This document shows, in pieces, positions 43,632 to 52,781 of a stretch of DNA of 64,000 nucleotides. Each line of letters begins with the position of its first letter. The first letter of the stretch is position 1. This DNA is from Bacteroides sp. AN502(2024) (GTDB lineage: Bacteria; Bacteroidota; Bacteroidia; Bacteroidales; Bacteroidaceae), in NCBI RefSeq assembly GCF_041227145.1, contig NZ_JBGFSP010000003.1, positions 3,162,001 to 3,226,000 on the forward strand. Reading direction: 5' to 3'. Under the pieces are notes generated by a model that was given only the letters and a program-made list of their open reading frames with translations, was not told the origin of the DNA and made no database searches. The position numbers were made by a program, and so were the translations under genes.

Positions 43632-44657
43632 ATGAAGATAGGATTCCAATTACTTATTTTGATAACGGTTTGCTTCTCTTGCAAGGAGGAGAATATCTTC
43701 GATTTATCTCCTTCCGAGCGGAGCGCAAAACATATCAGCGAACTGAGGAAGGAGCTTATAGATGCTCCCCATGGGTGGTGTGTCACTTACTTCCCCCGGA
43801 CAGACTCGCTACTGTTTACAAACGTGAACGAACAGATTGCTCAGTTCGAATATCGGGACAAATATGGCTATGGCGGACACTGTTTCTTCATGAAGTTCGC
43901 CGACAACGGAACGGTGGAAACGATAGCCGACTATGACGAACAGAGTCGGGTAAACAGCCGGTTCAGTGAATTTGAAATAAGTCAGAATACATTCACTCAA
44001 CTGAGCTTCACCACTTACAATTATCTGCATAGTCTGGTAAATAACCAATTCACCGCCTCTTCCGATTTTCTTTATACAGGCAAAGATGTAGATGGCAACC
44101 TTGTTTTTCGAACAGCTTCATACATAGAACCGGCCCGTGAGTATATCGTCTTTACAAAATTGAAAGGCGAAAACAGTTGGACGGAAGATATGCATAAAGC
44201 TTATGACAATAATCGGTTTTTTCAAGAGATGAAGAATCCGCAGTTGGTAATCAGGAAAGCAGACCGGATATATTTCCGCAGTAATATGCAAACGAGAGTC
44301 ATTGACAATAGGAATGCAGACTCCCCAAAAAGAAAAAAGCAGGAGGAATATCAACGTTATCAGCTGTTCCTTTTTGCCAAGGTCCCTTATGCACCGAACG
44401 GATGGCCCAAAGAGGTGGTTGGGCTGGGATCCGGATATGTAGGGACAATAGACGGATTGACGTTCAGACCCGGCATACGATACAACAAAAACTACACATT
44501 TTACGATTTCCGCAGGGAAGGAAACCGGTTTGTTTGTGAACTCGTGAAGGTGTTCGATCCCTATAGTAAGACCGAACGTTGGGTAAGCAAGCATCTTGCC
44601 CCCAATGGAGAACTAACCGGGGTTATAGCTGAAATCTGGGATGAATCTAATAATTAA
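43632..44657 (+). CDS. DUF4302 lipoprotein
   Basis: The 341-residue protein has a lipobox CFSC (Cys17) and DUF4302 features: LSPSERSAKHISELRKELIDAPHGWCVTYFPRTD, then FMKFADNGTVETIADYDEQSRVNSRFSEFEI and later YNKNYTFYDF. DUF4302 proteins are found beside SusCD pairs and the metallopeptidase family of the previous gene. No enzymatic function is known; binding of the imported ligand at the surface is a reasonable guess. It is 5 bases after the previous stop. Confidence 0.85.
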   Translation: MKIGFQLLILITVCFSCKEENIFDLSPSERSAKHISELRKELIDAPHGWCVTYFPRTDSLLFTNVNEQIAQFEYRDKYGYGGHCFFMKFADNGTVETIADYDEQSRVNSRFSEFEISQNTFTQLSFTTYNYLHSLVNNQFTASSDFLYTGKDVDGNLVFRTASYIEPAREYIVFTKLKGENSWTEDMHKAYDNNRFFQEMKNPQLVIRKADRIYFRSNMQTRVIDNRNADSPKRKKQEEYQRYQLFLFAKVPYAPNGWPKEVVGLGSGYVGTIDGLTFRPGIRYNKNYTFYDFRREGNRFVCELVKVFDPYSKTERWVSKHLAPNGELTGVIAEIWDESNN

Positions 44658-44672
44658 AAAACAAAAAGCGAT

Positions 44673-45359
44673 ATGAAATATATATGGATCATGTGTTTAT
44701 TACTGGTATGCGGTTGTAATACGATAAAAGAGGACGCCGTAATAAATGAAGAGTATGAAAAGTTGTTTCCGCCGAAAGAAATAGAAAAACCGGAGAACAA
44801 GCGCGGAGAGTTGCCCGTGGAGTTGTGTGACCCCGATCTGGCGTTAAAGAGTTACAAATATCCGGGCACGGAAACACCGGATGATGCGGAGGAGTATACC
44901 GTCACGTTGAGTTGCTCATTTGCAGAGATAGATCGATCTGGTTATTTTGTGTCGGATGTTACAGCGCAGTACGAGGTGAGGTACATCAATGAGAAAAAGG
45001 AATTGGTAACTGTTCGATGTGCGAAAAATAGGGACGAGAGTGATGAGGGGGATAGCGAGGAAGCCGAATACGCAGACGATTCTTCTGGTTCTGGTAATGT
45101 CTCTTCCAACGGTAGCACTGCTCCTATGATGCAGAATGGCGAGTGGCTGGAGATTACCTTCAAAGTTCATTCCGGTTTCCCTATGTATCTCTGCGTGACG
45201 GGTGTGGGACCTCGCGACTCGAACGTGAAAGCAAGCATCAAAGCCATGTCGGCCGACGGGTTGATTGAGATTCCCGAACTGAAAAGCGAGCAGTATCAGA
45301 ACGAAGAGGGGCCCAACATGTTGAAACATCCGTATTGCGAATACATCATCTTACCTTAA
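44673..45359 (+). CDS. Hypothetical lipoprotein with acidic/Ser-rich loop
   Basis: The 228-residue protein has a lipobox VCGC (Cys15), a beta-rich body (YTVTLSCSFAEIDRSGYFVSDVTAQYEVRYI; WLEITFKVHSGFPMYLCVTGVG) and an insertion rich in Asp, Glu, Ser and Gly (about 119-148). I do not recognise a family, though the fold may be a small beta-sandwich. It lies between DUF4302 and DUF4856 genes with short gaps (15 and 14 bases), so it is a member of the uptake operon. Confidence 0.75.
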   Translation: MKYIWIMCLLLVCGCNTIKEDAVINEEYEKLFPPKEIEKPENKRGELPVELCDPDLALKSYKYPGTETPDDAEEYTVTLSCSFAEIDRSGYFVSDVTAQYEVRYINEKKELVTVRCAKNRDESDEGDSEEAEYADDSSGSGNVSSNGSTAPMMQNGEWLEITFKVHSGFPMYLCVTGVGPRDSNVKASIKAMSADGLIEIPELKSEQYQNEEGPNMLKHPYCEYIILP

Positions 45360-45373
45360 AACTGCAAGAACCG

Positions 45374-46540
45374 ATGAAGAACTATTTACGAAAACAAATG
45401 ATATTTCCTTTGTGTCTGTTTGCGGTGCTGACAGGCTGTATTGAGGGGACGAATGAAACAATAGAGAGTGCCTATCAGCTGCCGATGTTGCAGGAACCGG
45501 CGTATAAATTTGCACGTAACGGTGAAAGCAGTGTCAATCTGATGGAATGCGAGTTCCTGAAGTCGCCCGTCGACATCATTTTTTCGCGTTATCTGAACCA
45601 TGCGCGGGTGGGTACGCCGGAGGAGTACAGCGAGATGCTGGAGTTCTACGAGAAGGGCGAGTTCGGGCTGAAGCCGATGGAGGAAATCGCAAATTCGACG
45701 ACCCATTCGGGCAGTCGGTCACAAGTGTTACAGGACTTTACCGATTGGTTCGAGGGTTCGAAGCGTATCTCTCAAAACAGGCGCAACGAGGCCGCGAAGG
45801 GACGGATAGGTTATGTGGGCAATAATTACGGTGATAAGGACATCTTTTTCATCGATGAGCGCGGCATCGCCGTGGCGGAAGTCTATCGATTTGCCGCAAT
45901 GGGTGCTCTCTACCTGGACAAAATTTTGAACGTGCATCTGAACAAGGAGGTGCTTTTCGAGACCGGAGTGCGTGAGGAGCATGAGTTGACGCACCTGTTG
46001 CCCGGTCATAACTACACGGAGCTGGAGCACCACTGGGATTTGGCGTATGGTTACTACGGCTTTTGGAAGTCGCTGGCCCAGTCGGATGGATTACCGGCGT
46101 TGCGCGATTCACATCTCCGTATCTTCCACTCGTTTGTCTGGGGGCGTACATATATGGAGACATCGTGCTACGAGGATATCGGGCTGCGGGTGGATACCAT
46201 CCGTCACGAGTTGAGCCGTGTGGTGGCAGTGCGGGCTATGCACTTGCTGACGGGTGCCAACACGTTTTCCAACTTGAGAGAGAATCCCAAGTATGCTTTC
46301 CGTCTGTTGTCCCAGGCCTATGGGCTCATCTATGCATCGCAGTTTGCACGCAATGCCCAGGGCGATCCGTTCCTGACGTACGATGAGACACGACAGTTGC
46401 TCCACGTGCTTGAGCGTGATGGCGGGTTGTGGGATCGGCAGCGTCTCATGGGCAGTGAGCAAGACGAGGGTTCGCTACGACAGCTGGCGGCTCGGTTTGG
46501 CGCGAAGTTCGGCATATCGCTTAAGGAAATCGAGAAATAA
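45374..46540 (+). CDS. DUF4856 (imelysin-like) lipoprotein
   Basis: I start at ATG 45374 (388 residues), not at 45335, which lies within the previous gene. The lipobox is LTGC (Cys22). DUF4856 marks are HNYTELEHHWDLAYGYYGFW near 222-243 and VAVRAMHLLTGANTF, within a long helical body. DUF4856 is related to imelysin-like proteins, some of which take part in iron or haem uptake. In this operon it supports the idea that the ligand contains a metal, as does the FecA-like receptor. Base composition is higher in GC than in the neighbours upstream. Confidence 0.8.
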   Translation: MKNYLRKQMIFPLCLFAVLTGCIEGTNETIESAYQLPMLQEPAYKFARNGESSVNLMECEFLKSPVDIIFSRYLNHARVGTPEEYSEMLEFYEKGEFGLKPMEEIANSTTHSGSRSQVLQDFTDWFEGSKRISQNRRNEAAKGRIGYVGNNYGDKDIFFIDERGIAVAEVYRFAAMGALYLDKILNVHLNKEVLFETGVREEHELTHLLPGHNYTELEHHWDLAYGYYGFWKSLAQSDGLPALRDSHLRIFHSFVWGRTYMETSCYEDIGLRVDTIRHELSRVVAVRAMHLLTGANTFSNLRENPKYAFRLLSQAYGLIYASQFARNAQGDPFLTYDETRQLLHVLERDGGLWDRQRLMGSEQDEGSLRQLAARFGAKFGISLKEIEK

Positions 46541-46573
46541 TACATGTTAACAAAGAAGAAATGCATTAGTAAG

Positions 46574-47197
46574 ATGAAAAAGAAGATGATATATCAATTA
46601 CTATTGGTCGTCACGGTACACGTGGCGGCATCGCTGCCTGCCGCTGCACAGGAGGCACCGCGCGATTTGAGGGTGACGGCCCATCAGGGCGAGTTGGAAA
46701 TTTCGTGGGCCAAACCGCAGAACGTTGAGGGGGTGACGTGGGAAGTTGTTCTCAATGATGGTCCGGGCGTGTCTGTATCCACCCCTTCGTACATTTGCAC
46801 GAAGCTGCGCCCCGGCACCGTGTATCGCATCCAAGTGCGTGCCCTGCGCGGCTCAGAGCAGAGCCCCTACACGGAACAGCGGGTAAGCACGAAGCGAATG
46901 GAGCGACCCGAACATTCGGAAGACCGCATCCCTTATTTGCGCACGCTGCTACCCGACGGCACCTCACCCGGCCGCTTTCTCGACCTCTACTACAACGAGC
47001 TGGCCAACCCTGAGGCCGCAATTACTTACCGTATCGATGGACGCCCTGTCGTGCCGGTGAACAACCGATTAGAGTTTCCAGCCTTTACGGAGTTCAACAA
47101 AAACTTCCAGCTGGAGATTTGCATCGATGAAGGTGGCGGTCGCGAGTGGGAGATATTGTACAACGAACTGAATGTTCGCAACATCGATAACCATTAA
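46574..47197 (+). CDS. Secreted fibronectin type III domain protein
   Basis: Starting at ATG 46574 (207 residues), the protein has a signal peptide (ending AAAQ) and one fibronectin type III domain: APRDLRVTAHQGELEISWAKPQNVEG, TPSYICTKLRPGTVYRIQVRALRGSEQSPYTE (about residues 27-110), then a second beta part (AITYRIDGRPVVPVNNRLEFPAF). It has no lipobox. It is probably a binding or structural accessory protein of the operon. Confidence 0.78.
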   Translation: MKKKMIYQLLLVVTVHVAASLPAAAQEAPRDLRVTAHQGELEISWAKPQNVEGVTWEVVLNDGPGVSVSTPSYICTKLRPGTVYRIQVRALRGSEQSPYTEQRVSTKRMERPEHSEDRIPYLRTLLPDGTSPGRFLDLYYNELANPEAAITYRIDGRPVVPVNNRLEFPAFTEFNKNFQLEICIDEGGGREWEILYNELNVRNIDNH

Positions 47198-47209
47198 ACA
47201 CGTAGCAAT

Positions 47210-48154
47210 ATGATGATAAGAAACTTTTTCAGCCCCTTGGGCTTGGGCATATGTATGGTCTGTCTTTTTATTTGTTTCTTCGCCTGTGAGGAGCACACGG
47301 AGGAATATCCAGAGATTCGCATCGGGAAAGGGAATGGCGTCGACGAGCTGACGCTGAACAAACTTACCGAGAAGTGTTTGCTGCTCTCGGGCGGTAACGG
47401 TAAGTTTTTGGTCAACATTGAAAATTCGCAGATTGCCACTGCACACATCAGTCTGGATACGCTCAAGGTCAGGGGGCTGCTCGAGGGTGAGACTTTTGCC
47501 ACGGTTATCTCGCACGACCGCCGTGTGCGACTGCGTATCCACGTCACCTTCCCTGAGTTGGGCGTGAGTCACACCACCGTACAGCTACGTCCGAAGCTCA
47601 TCAGTCGTTTTGTGAGCATCTCCGGTGGCGGGGAACGCACTACGCTTGAAGAGAATGACCCGGCGGATGTAATGGACATCAAATGGGATGGCTCTACGGG
47701 CATGCTCGAGATCGTACCCAAGTACGAGGGAGAGGCGGAGGTTACCGCTGTTTCCGAGGACGGTAAGGAAAGCAAGACTATTCGCATTTGTATCAAGCCC
47801 GATGGTGAGCTGACTATCCCCGGCTGGTACACCACATGTGAGACGCGGTATTATGTGAAGATGAACAATAAAATGATTGTTAAACGTAAAGGCGGGGCTA
47901 CATGGATTATAGATAGCGCCCGACCTTATGGTGGAAAAATCACTACCTACGATGGTTCCCACATGAAGATTGCTCCCATTATAAATCCCGTGCAAGGCGA
48001 CTCCATTGATTTGAATATTCTTCGTTATTCCACTCCTAAAAGTAATCCGGAAATAAAAGCCGGAATACACCGACTTTATGTAGAAGAAGTTCGTGAATCG
48101 GAGGTCATGCTGAGAGGAAGAGGATTTAAGTTTTTACTACCTTACCAAAAGTAG
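47210..48154 (+). CDS. Lipoprotein with Ig-like (BIG2-type) repeats
   Basis: The 314-residue protein has a lipobox FFAC (Cys26) and beta repeats of bacterial Ig type: LSGGNGKFLVNIENSQIATAHISLDTLKVRGLLEGETFATVISHDRRVRLRIHV, then a second unit with MLEIVPKYEGEAEVTAVSEDGKESKTIRI. The last 110 residues form another beta domain. It closes the nine-gene operon. Function unknown; a cell-surface binding protein is likely. Confidence 0.78.
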   Translation: MMIRNFFSPLGLGICMVCLFICFFACEEHTEEYPEIRIGKGNGVDELTLNKLTEKCLLLSGGNGKFLVNIENSQIATAHISLDTLKVRGLLEGETFATVISHDRRVRLRIHVTFPELGVSHTTVQLRPKLISRFVSISGGGERTTLEENDPADVMDIKWDGSTGMLEIVPKYEGEAEVTAVSEDGKESKTIRICIKPDGELTIPGWYTTCETRYYVKMNNKMIVKRKGGATWIIDSARPYGGKITTYDGSHMKIAPIINPVQGDSIDLNILRYSTPKSNPEIKAGIHRLYVEEVRESEVMLRGRGFKFLLPYQK

Positions 48155-48169
48155 ACTCAAACCAAATTA

Positions 48170-48232
48170 TATGTGTATATGTATTTATATAGGGTTGAAA
48201 TCTGCACTTTAATTTATAAATGCCATCCTTTG
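48170..48232 (+). promoter_or_regulatory. Diverged promoter module, copy 3
   Basis: TATATGTATTTATATAGGG followed by AATTTATAAATGCC and ATCCTTTG (48225-48232) aligns with copies 1 and 2 with several changes; the -33 TTTG has become TCTG and the palindrome is weaker. It lies 240 bases before the HTCS gene. A further -7-like TATCTTTG is at 48432-48439. Otherwise the gap 48155-48472 is empty. Confidence 0.45.
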
Positions 48233-48472
48233 TCATCAAATTAGTTTATTTCCACACCGTTTTGATGCACTATCATTATAGGTTCATGTCAATCATTGGT
48301 TAGTATATGGAAAAAATGACATATATATGGATAATAATCCTCATTCCGAAATAGTTTGCTGTGTTTTTTGTATTCGTTATTCCTTTTGGTTAGTTTTGCT
48401 GTATAAATCTAAAAAAAACTATGAAAAGATATATCTTTGTAACCAGCAATCAAAAATAACTCAAAGCACTGT

Positions 48473-51400
48473 ATGAAATATAAATTATTATGTCTCTTCG
48501 TTTTGTTTAATTTTTCTCTATCGGAGCTGTGGGCTAATATTGAACTTAGTTCCAAACAAATGAGAACCAGTGACGGGCTACCTAGTAATTCTGTACGATG
48601 TATGTTTCAGGACAGTAAGGGCTTCTTGTGGTTGGGCACCTTAGACGGGTTGACTCGTTATGATGGCAATTCTTTTCTTACCTATCAGTTGGAAACAGGA
48701 AAGCATGACCGGATTTCTTTAGCAGATAACAGGATAAAACAGGTGGTAGAGGATAAGAATGGCTTCCTATGGATAAAGACTGTGCCGGAATTATTCAGCT
48801 GTTATGACTTGCAAAAAGCTTGTTTTGTAGATTTTACCGGTACCGGAAATGATGGAGAGAACTATTCAGGAATATTTATGTCTTCTAATGGAGATGTGTG
48901 GCTTTGGCATAGAAGGAACGGTGTGCGTCAAATTGTATGTAAGGACGACCGGACTATGACTTCTGTGAAGTTTAGCGCAAAATTGAAAAACCTACCCGAT
49001 GACCGGATTAAATTTATTAATGAAGATTCCAGTGGCAGGATCTGGATTGGTACCATGCAGGGACTTGCGTCTGTTTATAAGGGGAAAGTTGAATTTATCG
49101 ATAGGAAATTGAATTTTTCTTCTTCTTTCCCTCATGGAGAAGATATGTATTTTCTGACAAAGAGCGGAGATGTGTATCGTTGCGTAAACGGATCGAATAA
49201 AATAGACTGTTTAGCGTCTTTGTCTGCTATTGCCGGTAATACATCTGTCAGTACACATTCATTGATAAAAGATAAATGGGTTATATTTACCTCCAGTAAA
49301 GGAGTATATGAATTCGACTTTCAGAGTTTTCAAATAACTCCTTATCGGAATCTGAAAATAAATAATGGGAAAGTGATTCATGACAATTACGGAGATTGTT
49401 GGGCTTATAATAACACCGGACGAATTTATTATATAAACGTGAAGAGCGGAGCAATAAAGGACTTCCGGTTAATCCCGGAAGAGAAAATGAAATATATCGA
49501 TTATGAACGCTATCATGTGGTTCGTGATGACCGGGGAATTGTGTGGATCTCGACTTATGGGAACGGACTTTTTACTTATGATATTCAGGAAGATCGTTTG
49601 GAACACTTTGTCTCCGGAGGGAAGAATGCAGGACCTATAGGCTTAGATTTCTTGTTATGTTTGATGAAGGACAGGACGGGAGGAATATGGGTAAGTTCCG
49701 AATATTCCGGTTTGTCTCATATTTCCATTTCAAATAAAGGCATTACGCATGTTTATCCGGCATCACCGGATGTTTTTGACCGTTCGAATACAATCCGGTT
49801 ACTGACTAAAATGTCGAATGGAGATATATGGGTAGGAACGCGAAGAGGTGGATTGTATAATTATGATTCTCATTTGAAGACTAAAATAGATAATCATTAT
49901 TTGCCCTATAATATTTATGCGATTTCAGAAGATAGTCAGGAGAATATATGGATAGGAACTCGGGGTGACGGATTAAAAATAGGAGATACTTGGTATAAGC
50001 CGGACCCGTCTGATCCTTTTGCTTTGTCTCATTCTAATATTTATTCCATTCTTCGTGATAAAAAGAACCGCATGTGGGTAGGAACATTTGGAGGCGGATT
50101 GAATCTGGCCGAACAAACTGAGGGTGGACAATATAAGTTCCGATGTTTCTTCCTACGAAAAAAATATGGTTTTCGGATAGTCCGGGTGATGGCAGAAGAT
50201 GATAAAGGAATGATATGGATGGGCACAAGTGAAGGAATTTGTATTTTTCACCCGGATTCATTGATAGCTGATGAAGACAACTATCATTTGTTTAGCTATA
50301 CGGATGGTAACTTTTGTAGCAATGAGATTCGTTGCTTGTTTCGTGACAGTAAAGGGCGTATGTGGGTGGGAACCTCGGGTGCCGGTTTGAATCTATGTGA
50401 ACTGACAGATGATTGCCAATCTTTGAAATATACGCATTATGGAATATCGGAAGGATTGGTCAATAACATGGTTCAGGCTGTTCAGGAAGATTATTCGGGA
50501 CAATTATGGATTGCCACGGAATATGGAATTTCAAGATTCAACCCGAACAGTCATTCTTTTGAAAACTACTTCTTCTCCTCCTATACATTGGGAAATGTGT
50601 ATAGCGAAAACAGTGCATGTATGGGGGCAGACGGGAAACTTATTTTTGGAACAAACTATGGATTGACCATTATTGACCCGAAAAAGATTTCAACAGAGAG
50701 ACTGTTTTCTCCGATTGTTATTACCGGACTGTCTGTCAATGGTATTCAGGTGAAGCCTAATATGCCGGGTTCTCCTTTGCAGGAATCTTTGGCTTATTCG
50801 GATAAAATCACATTGAAATATTTCCAAAATTCTTTCATGCTTGATTTTTCTACTCTCGATTATTCGGATAATGGACAAATCAAGTATATGTACTGGCTGG
50901 AGAACTATGATAAAGGATGGAATGTTCCATCTTCTTTGAGCTTTGCTTCTTATAAATATCTTGAGCCGGGCACATATGTATTCCATGTGAAGTACTGCGA
51001 TGGTGCCGGTATCTGGAATGATACCGAAACAACTTTGAAGATTGTCATCGTACCACCTTTTTGGAAAACAAGTTGGGCTATGCTCGGATATCTCATTCTG
51101 ATATTGATAGTCTTGTATTTCACATATCGTATCATCATTAATTTTAATAGATTACGCAACCGTATCAATGTTGAAAAGCAATTGACGGAATATAAATTGG
51201 TGTTTTTTACCAATATCTCTCATGAATTCCGAACTCCGCTAACGTTGATTCAGGGAGCGTTGGAGAAAATGTACCAGATAGATGATATTCCTCAGGCATT
51301 ATTACATCCTTTGAAAGTGATGGACAAAAGTACCCAGCGCATGTTGAGGCTGATTAATCAGTTGCTGGAATTCAGGAAGATGCAGAATAACAAATTGGCT

Positions 51401-52768
51401 CTTTCTCTGCAGGAAACAGATGTAATTACTTTCCTGTATGAAATATATCTAAGTTTCAGTGACGTGGCAGAACAGAAAAATATGGATTTCCGTTTTGTGT
51501 CGTCAGTGCCATCATACAAAATGTTTATTGATAAAGGAAAATTGGATAAAGTGGTTTATAACCTGCTCTCAAATGCTTTCAAATACACTCCTTCGGGTGG
51601 AACCATTTTGTTCTCTGTAAATGTGGATGAGGCAAAGAAGTATTTGCAGATTCAGGTAGCCGATACGGGAGTAGGTATTCCTAAAGAGAAACAGAGTGAA
51701 CTGTTTAAGCGCTTTATGCAAAGCAGTTTTTCCGGAGATAGCATTGGAGTAGGGCTACACTTGAGTCATGAATTGGTGCAGGTGCATAAAGGAACCATTG
51801 AATATAAAGAGAATGAAGGAGGAGGTTCTGTATTTATCGTATGTATTCCAACCGATAGAACAGTTTATTCGGAAAAAGATTTTCTGGTGCCCAGCAATGT
51901 TCTGTTGGAAGAAGCAAATACGCAAGCTCACCATTTTCAGGAACTTTCAGAAGAAGAATATCAGGTACATGAGAAGGCTGTTATTTCATCGAGAAAACGT
52001 AAAATACTGGTAATTGAGGACGATAATGATATTCGTGGATTCTTACAGGAGGAACTAAGTGCCTATTTTGAAGTAGAAGTGGTAGCAGATGGAGTATCCG
52101 GATTTGAAAAGGCATGCAACTATGATGCGGATCTGATTATCTGTGATGTGTTGATGCCCGGAATGACAGGTTTTGAAGTGACCAAGAAATTGAAAACTGA
52201 CTTTGCAACAAGCCACATTCCCATTATTCTGCTGACTGCATTGAACTCGCCGGATAAACATCTGGAAGGTCTTGAGGCGGGGGCGGATATTTATATTGCG
52301 AAGCCATTTAGTTTTAAGCTTTTGCTTGCGCAAGTGTTCCGGTTGATAGAGCAATACGAGAAGTTGCGGAAGAAGTTTTCCAGTGAACCGGGAGTAGTAC
52401 GTCCGGCTTTATGTAACACAGACCGGGATAAGGAGTTTGCAGACCAGTTGGTGGCTGTGGTGGAGAAGATTTATTCTCAATCTAATATTTCCATTGATGA
52501 ATTTGCACAAATGATGGGTATGGGACGAACGGTGTTTTATAAGAAACTACGGGGAGTGACCGGATACTCACCGAATGAATATTTGCGTGTCGTACGGATG
52601 AAGAAGGCTGCCGAGCTGTTTTTGACTGAAAGGAATCTGACAGTTGCCGAAGTCTCTTATAAGGTGGGTATTAGCGATCCCCTTTATTTCAGCAAATGTT
52701 TTAAGGCGCAGTTTGGAGTATCTCCTTCTGCTTATCAGAGAGGAGAGAGAAACGATTCTAAAAAGTAA
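48473..52768 (+). CDS. Hybrid two-component system sensor/regulator (HTCS)
   Basis: The 1431-residue protein has all HTCS parts in order: signal peptide (ending LWAN), periplasmic propellers with repeated WxGT/DxxGxxW units (about 30-740), a Y_Y_Y domain (to about 850), one membrane segment (about 868-888), histidine kinase with the phospho-acceptor His917 (NISHEFRTPLTLIQGAL), ATPase (N box near 1030, DTGVGIP near 1064), receiver with Asp1225 (IICDVLMPGM) and an AraC-type HTH (1320-1425; YSPNEYLRVVRMKKAAELF). It senses an oligosaccharide in the periplasm and turns on the linked enzyme genes. The GH106 gene follows by 13 bases, and the pectin-active genes downstream suggest a rhamnogalacturonan ligand. 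Confidence 0.95.
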   Translation: MKYKLLCLFVLFNFSLSELWANIELSSKQMRTSDGLPSNSVRCMFQDSKGFLWLGTLDGLTRYDGNSFLTYQLETGKHDRISLADNRIKQVVEDKNGFLWIKTVPELFSCYDLQKACFVDFTGTGNDGENYSGIFMSSNGDVWLWHRRNGVRQIVCKDDRTMTSVKFSAKLKNLPDDRIKFINEDSSGRIWIGTMQGLASVYKGKVEFIDRKLNFSSSFPHGEDMYFLTKSGDVYRCVNGSNKIDCLASLSAIAGNTSVSTHSLIKDKWVIFTSSKGVYEFDFQSFQITPYRNLKINNGKVIHDNYGDCWAYNNTGRIYYINVKSGAIKDFRLIPEEKMKYIDYERYHVVRDDRGIVWISTYGNGLFTYDIQEDRLEHFVSGGKNAGPIGLDFLLCLMKDRTGGIWVSSEYSGLSHISISNKGITHVYPASPDVFDRSNTIRLLTKMSNGDIWVGTRRGGLYNYDSHLKTKIDNHYLPYNIYAISEDSQENIWIGTRGDGLKIGDTWYKPDPSDPFALSHSNIYSILRDKKNRMWVGTFGGGLNLAEQTEGGQYKFRCFFLRKKYGFRIVRVMAEDDKGMIWMGTSEGICIFHPDSLIADEDNYHLFSYTDGNFCSNEIRCLFRDSKGRMWVGTSGAGLNLCELTDDCQSLKYTHYGISEGLVNNMVQAVQEDYSGQLWIATEYGISRFNPNSHSFENYFFSSYTLGNVYSENSACMGADGKLIFGTNYGLTIIDPKKISTERLFSPIVITGLSVNGIQVKPNMPGSPLQESLAYSDKITLKYFQNSFMLDFSTLDYSDNGQIKYMYWLENYDKGWNVPSSLSFASYKYLEPGTYVFHVKYCDGAGIWNDTETTLKIVIVPPFWKTSWAMLGYLILILIVLYFTYRIIINFNRLRNRINVEKQLTEYKLVFFTNISHEFRTPLTLIQGALEKMYQIDDIPQALLHPLKVMDKSTQRMLRLINQLLEFRKMQNNKLALSLQETDVITFLYEIYLSFSDVAEQKNMDFRFVSSVPSYKMFIDKGKLDKVVYNLLSNAFKYTPSGGTILFSVNVDEAKKYLQIQVADTGVGIPKEKQSELFKRFMQSSFSGDSIGVGLHLSHELVQVHKGTIEYKENEGGGSVFIVCIPTDRTVYSEKDFLVPSNVLLEEANTQAHHFQELSEEEYQVHEKAVISSRKRKILVIEDDNDIRGFLQEELSAYFEVEVVADGVSGFEKACNYDADLIICDVLMPGMTGFEVTKKLKTDFATSHIPIILLTALNSPDKHLEGLEAGADIYIAKPFSFKLLLAQVFRLIEQYEKLRKKFSSEPGVVRPALCNTDRDKEFADQLVAVVEKIYSQSNISIDEFAQMMGMGRTVFYKKLRGVTGYSPNEYLRVVRMKKAAELFLTERNLTVAEVSYKVGISDPLYFSKCFKAQFGVSPSAYQRGERNDSKK

Positions 52769-52781
52769 CTTATTATACCAT

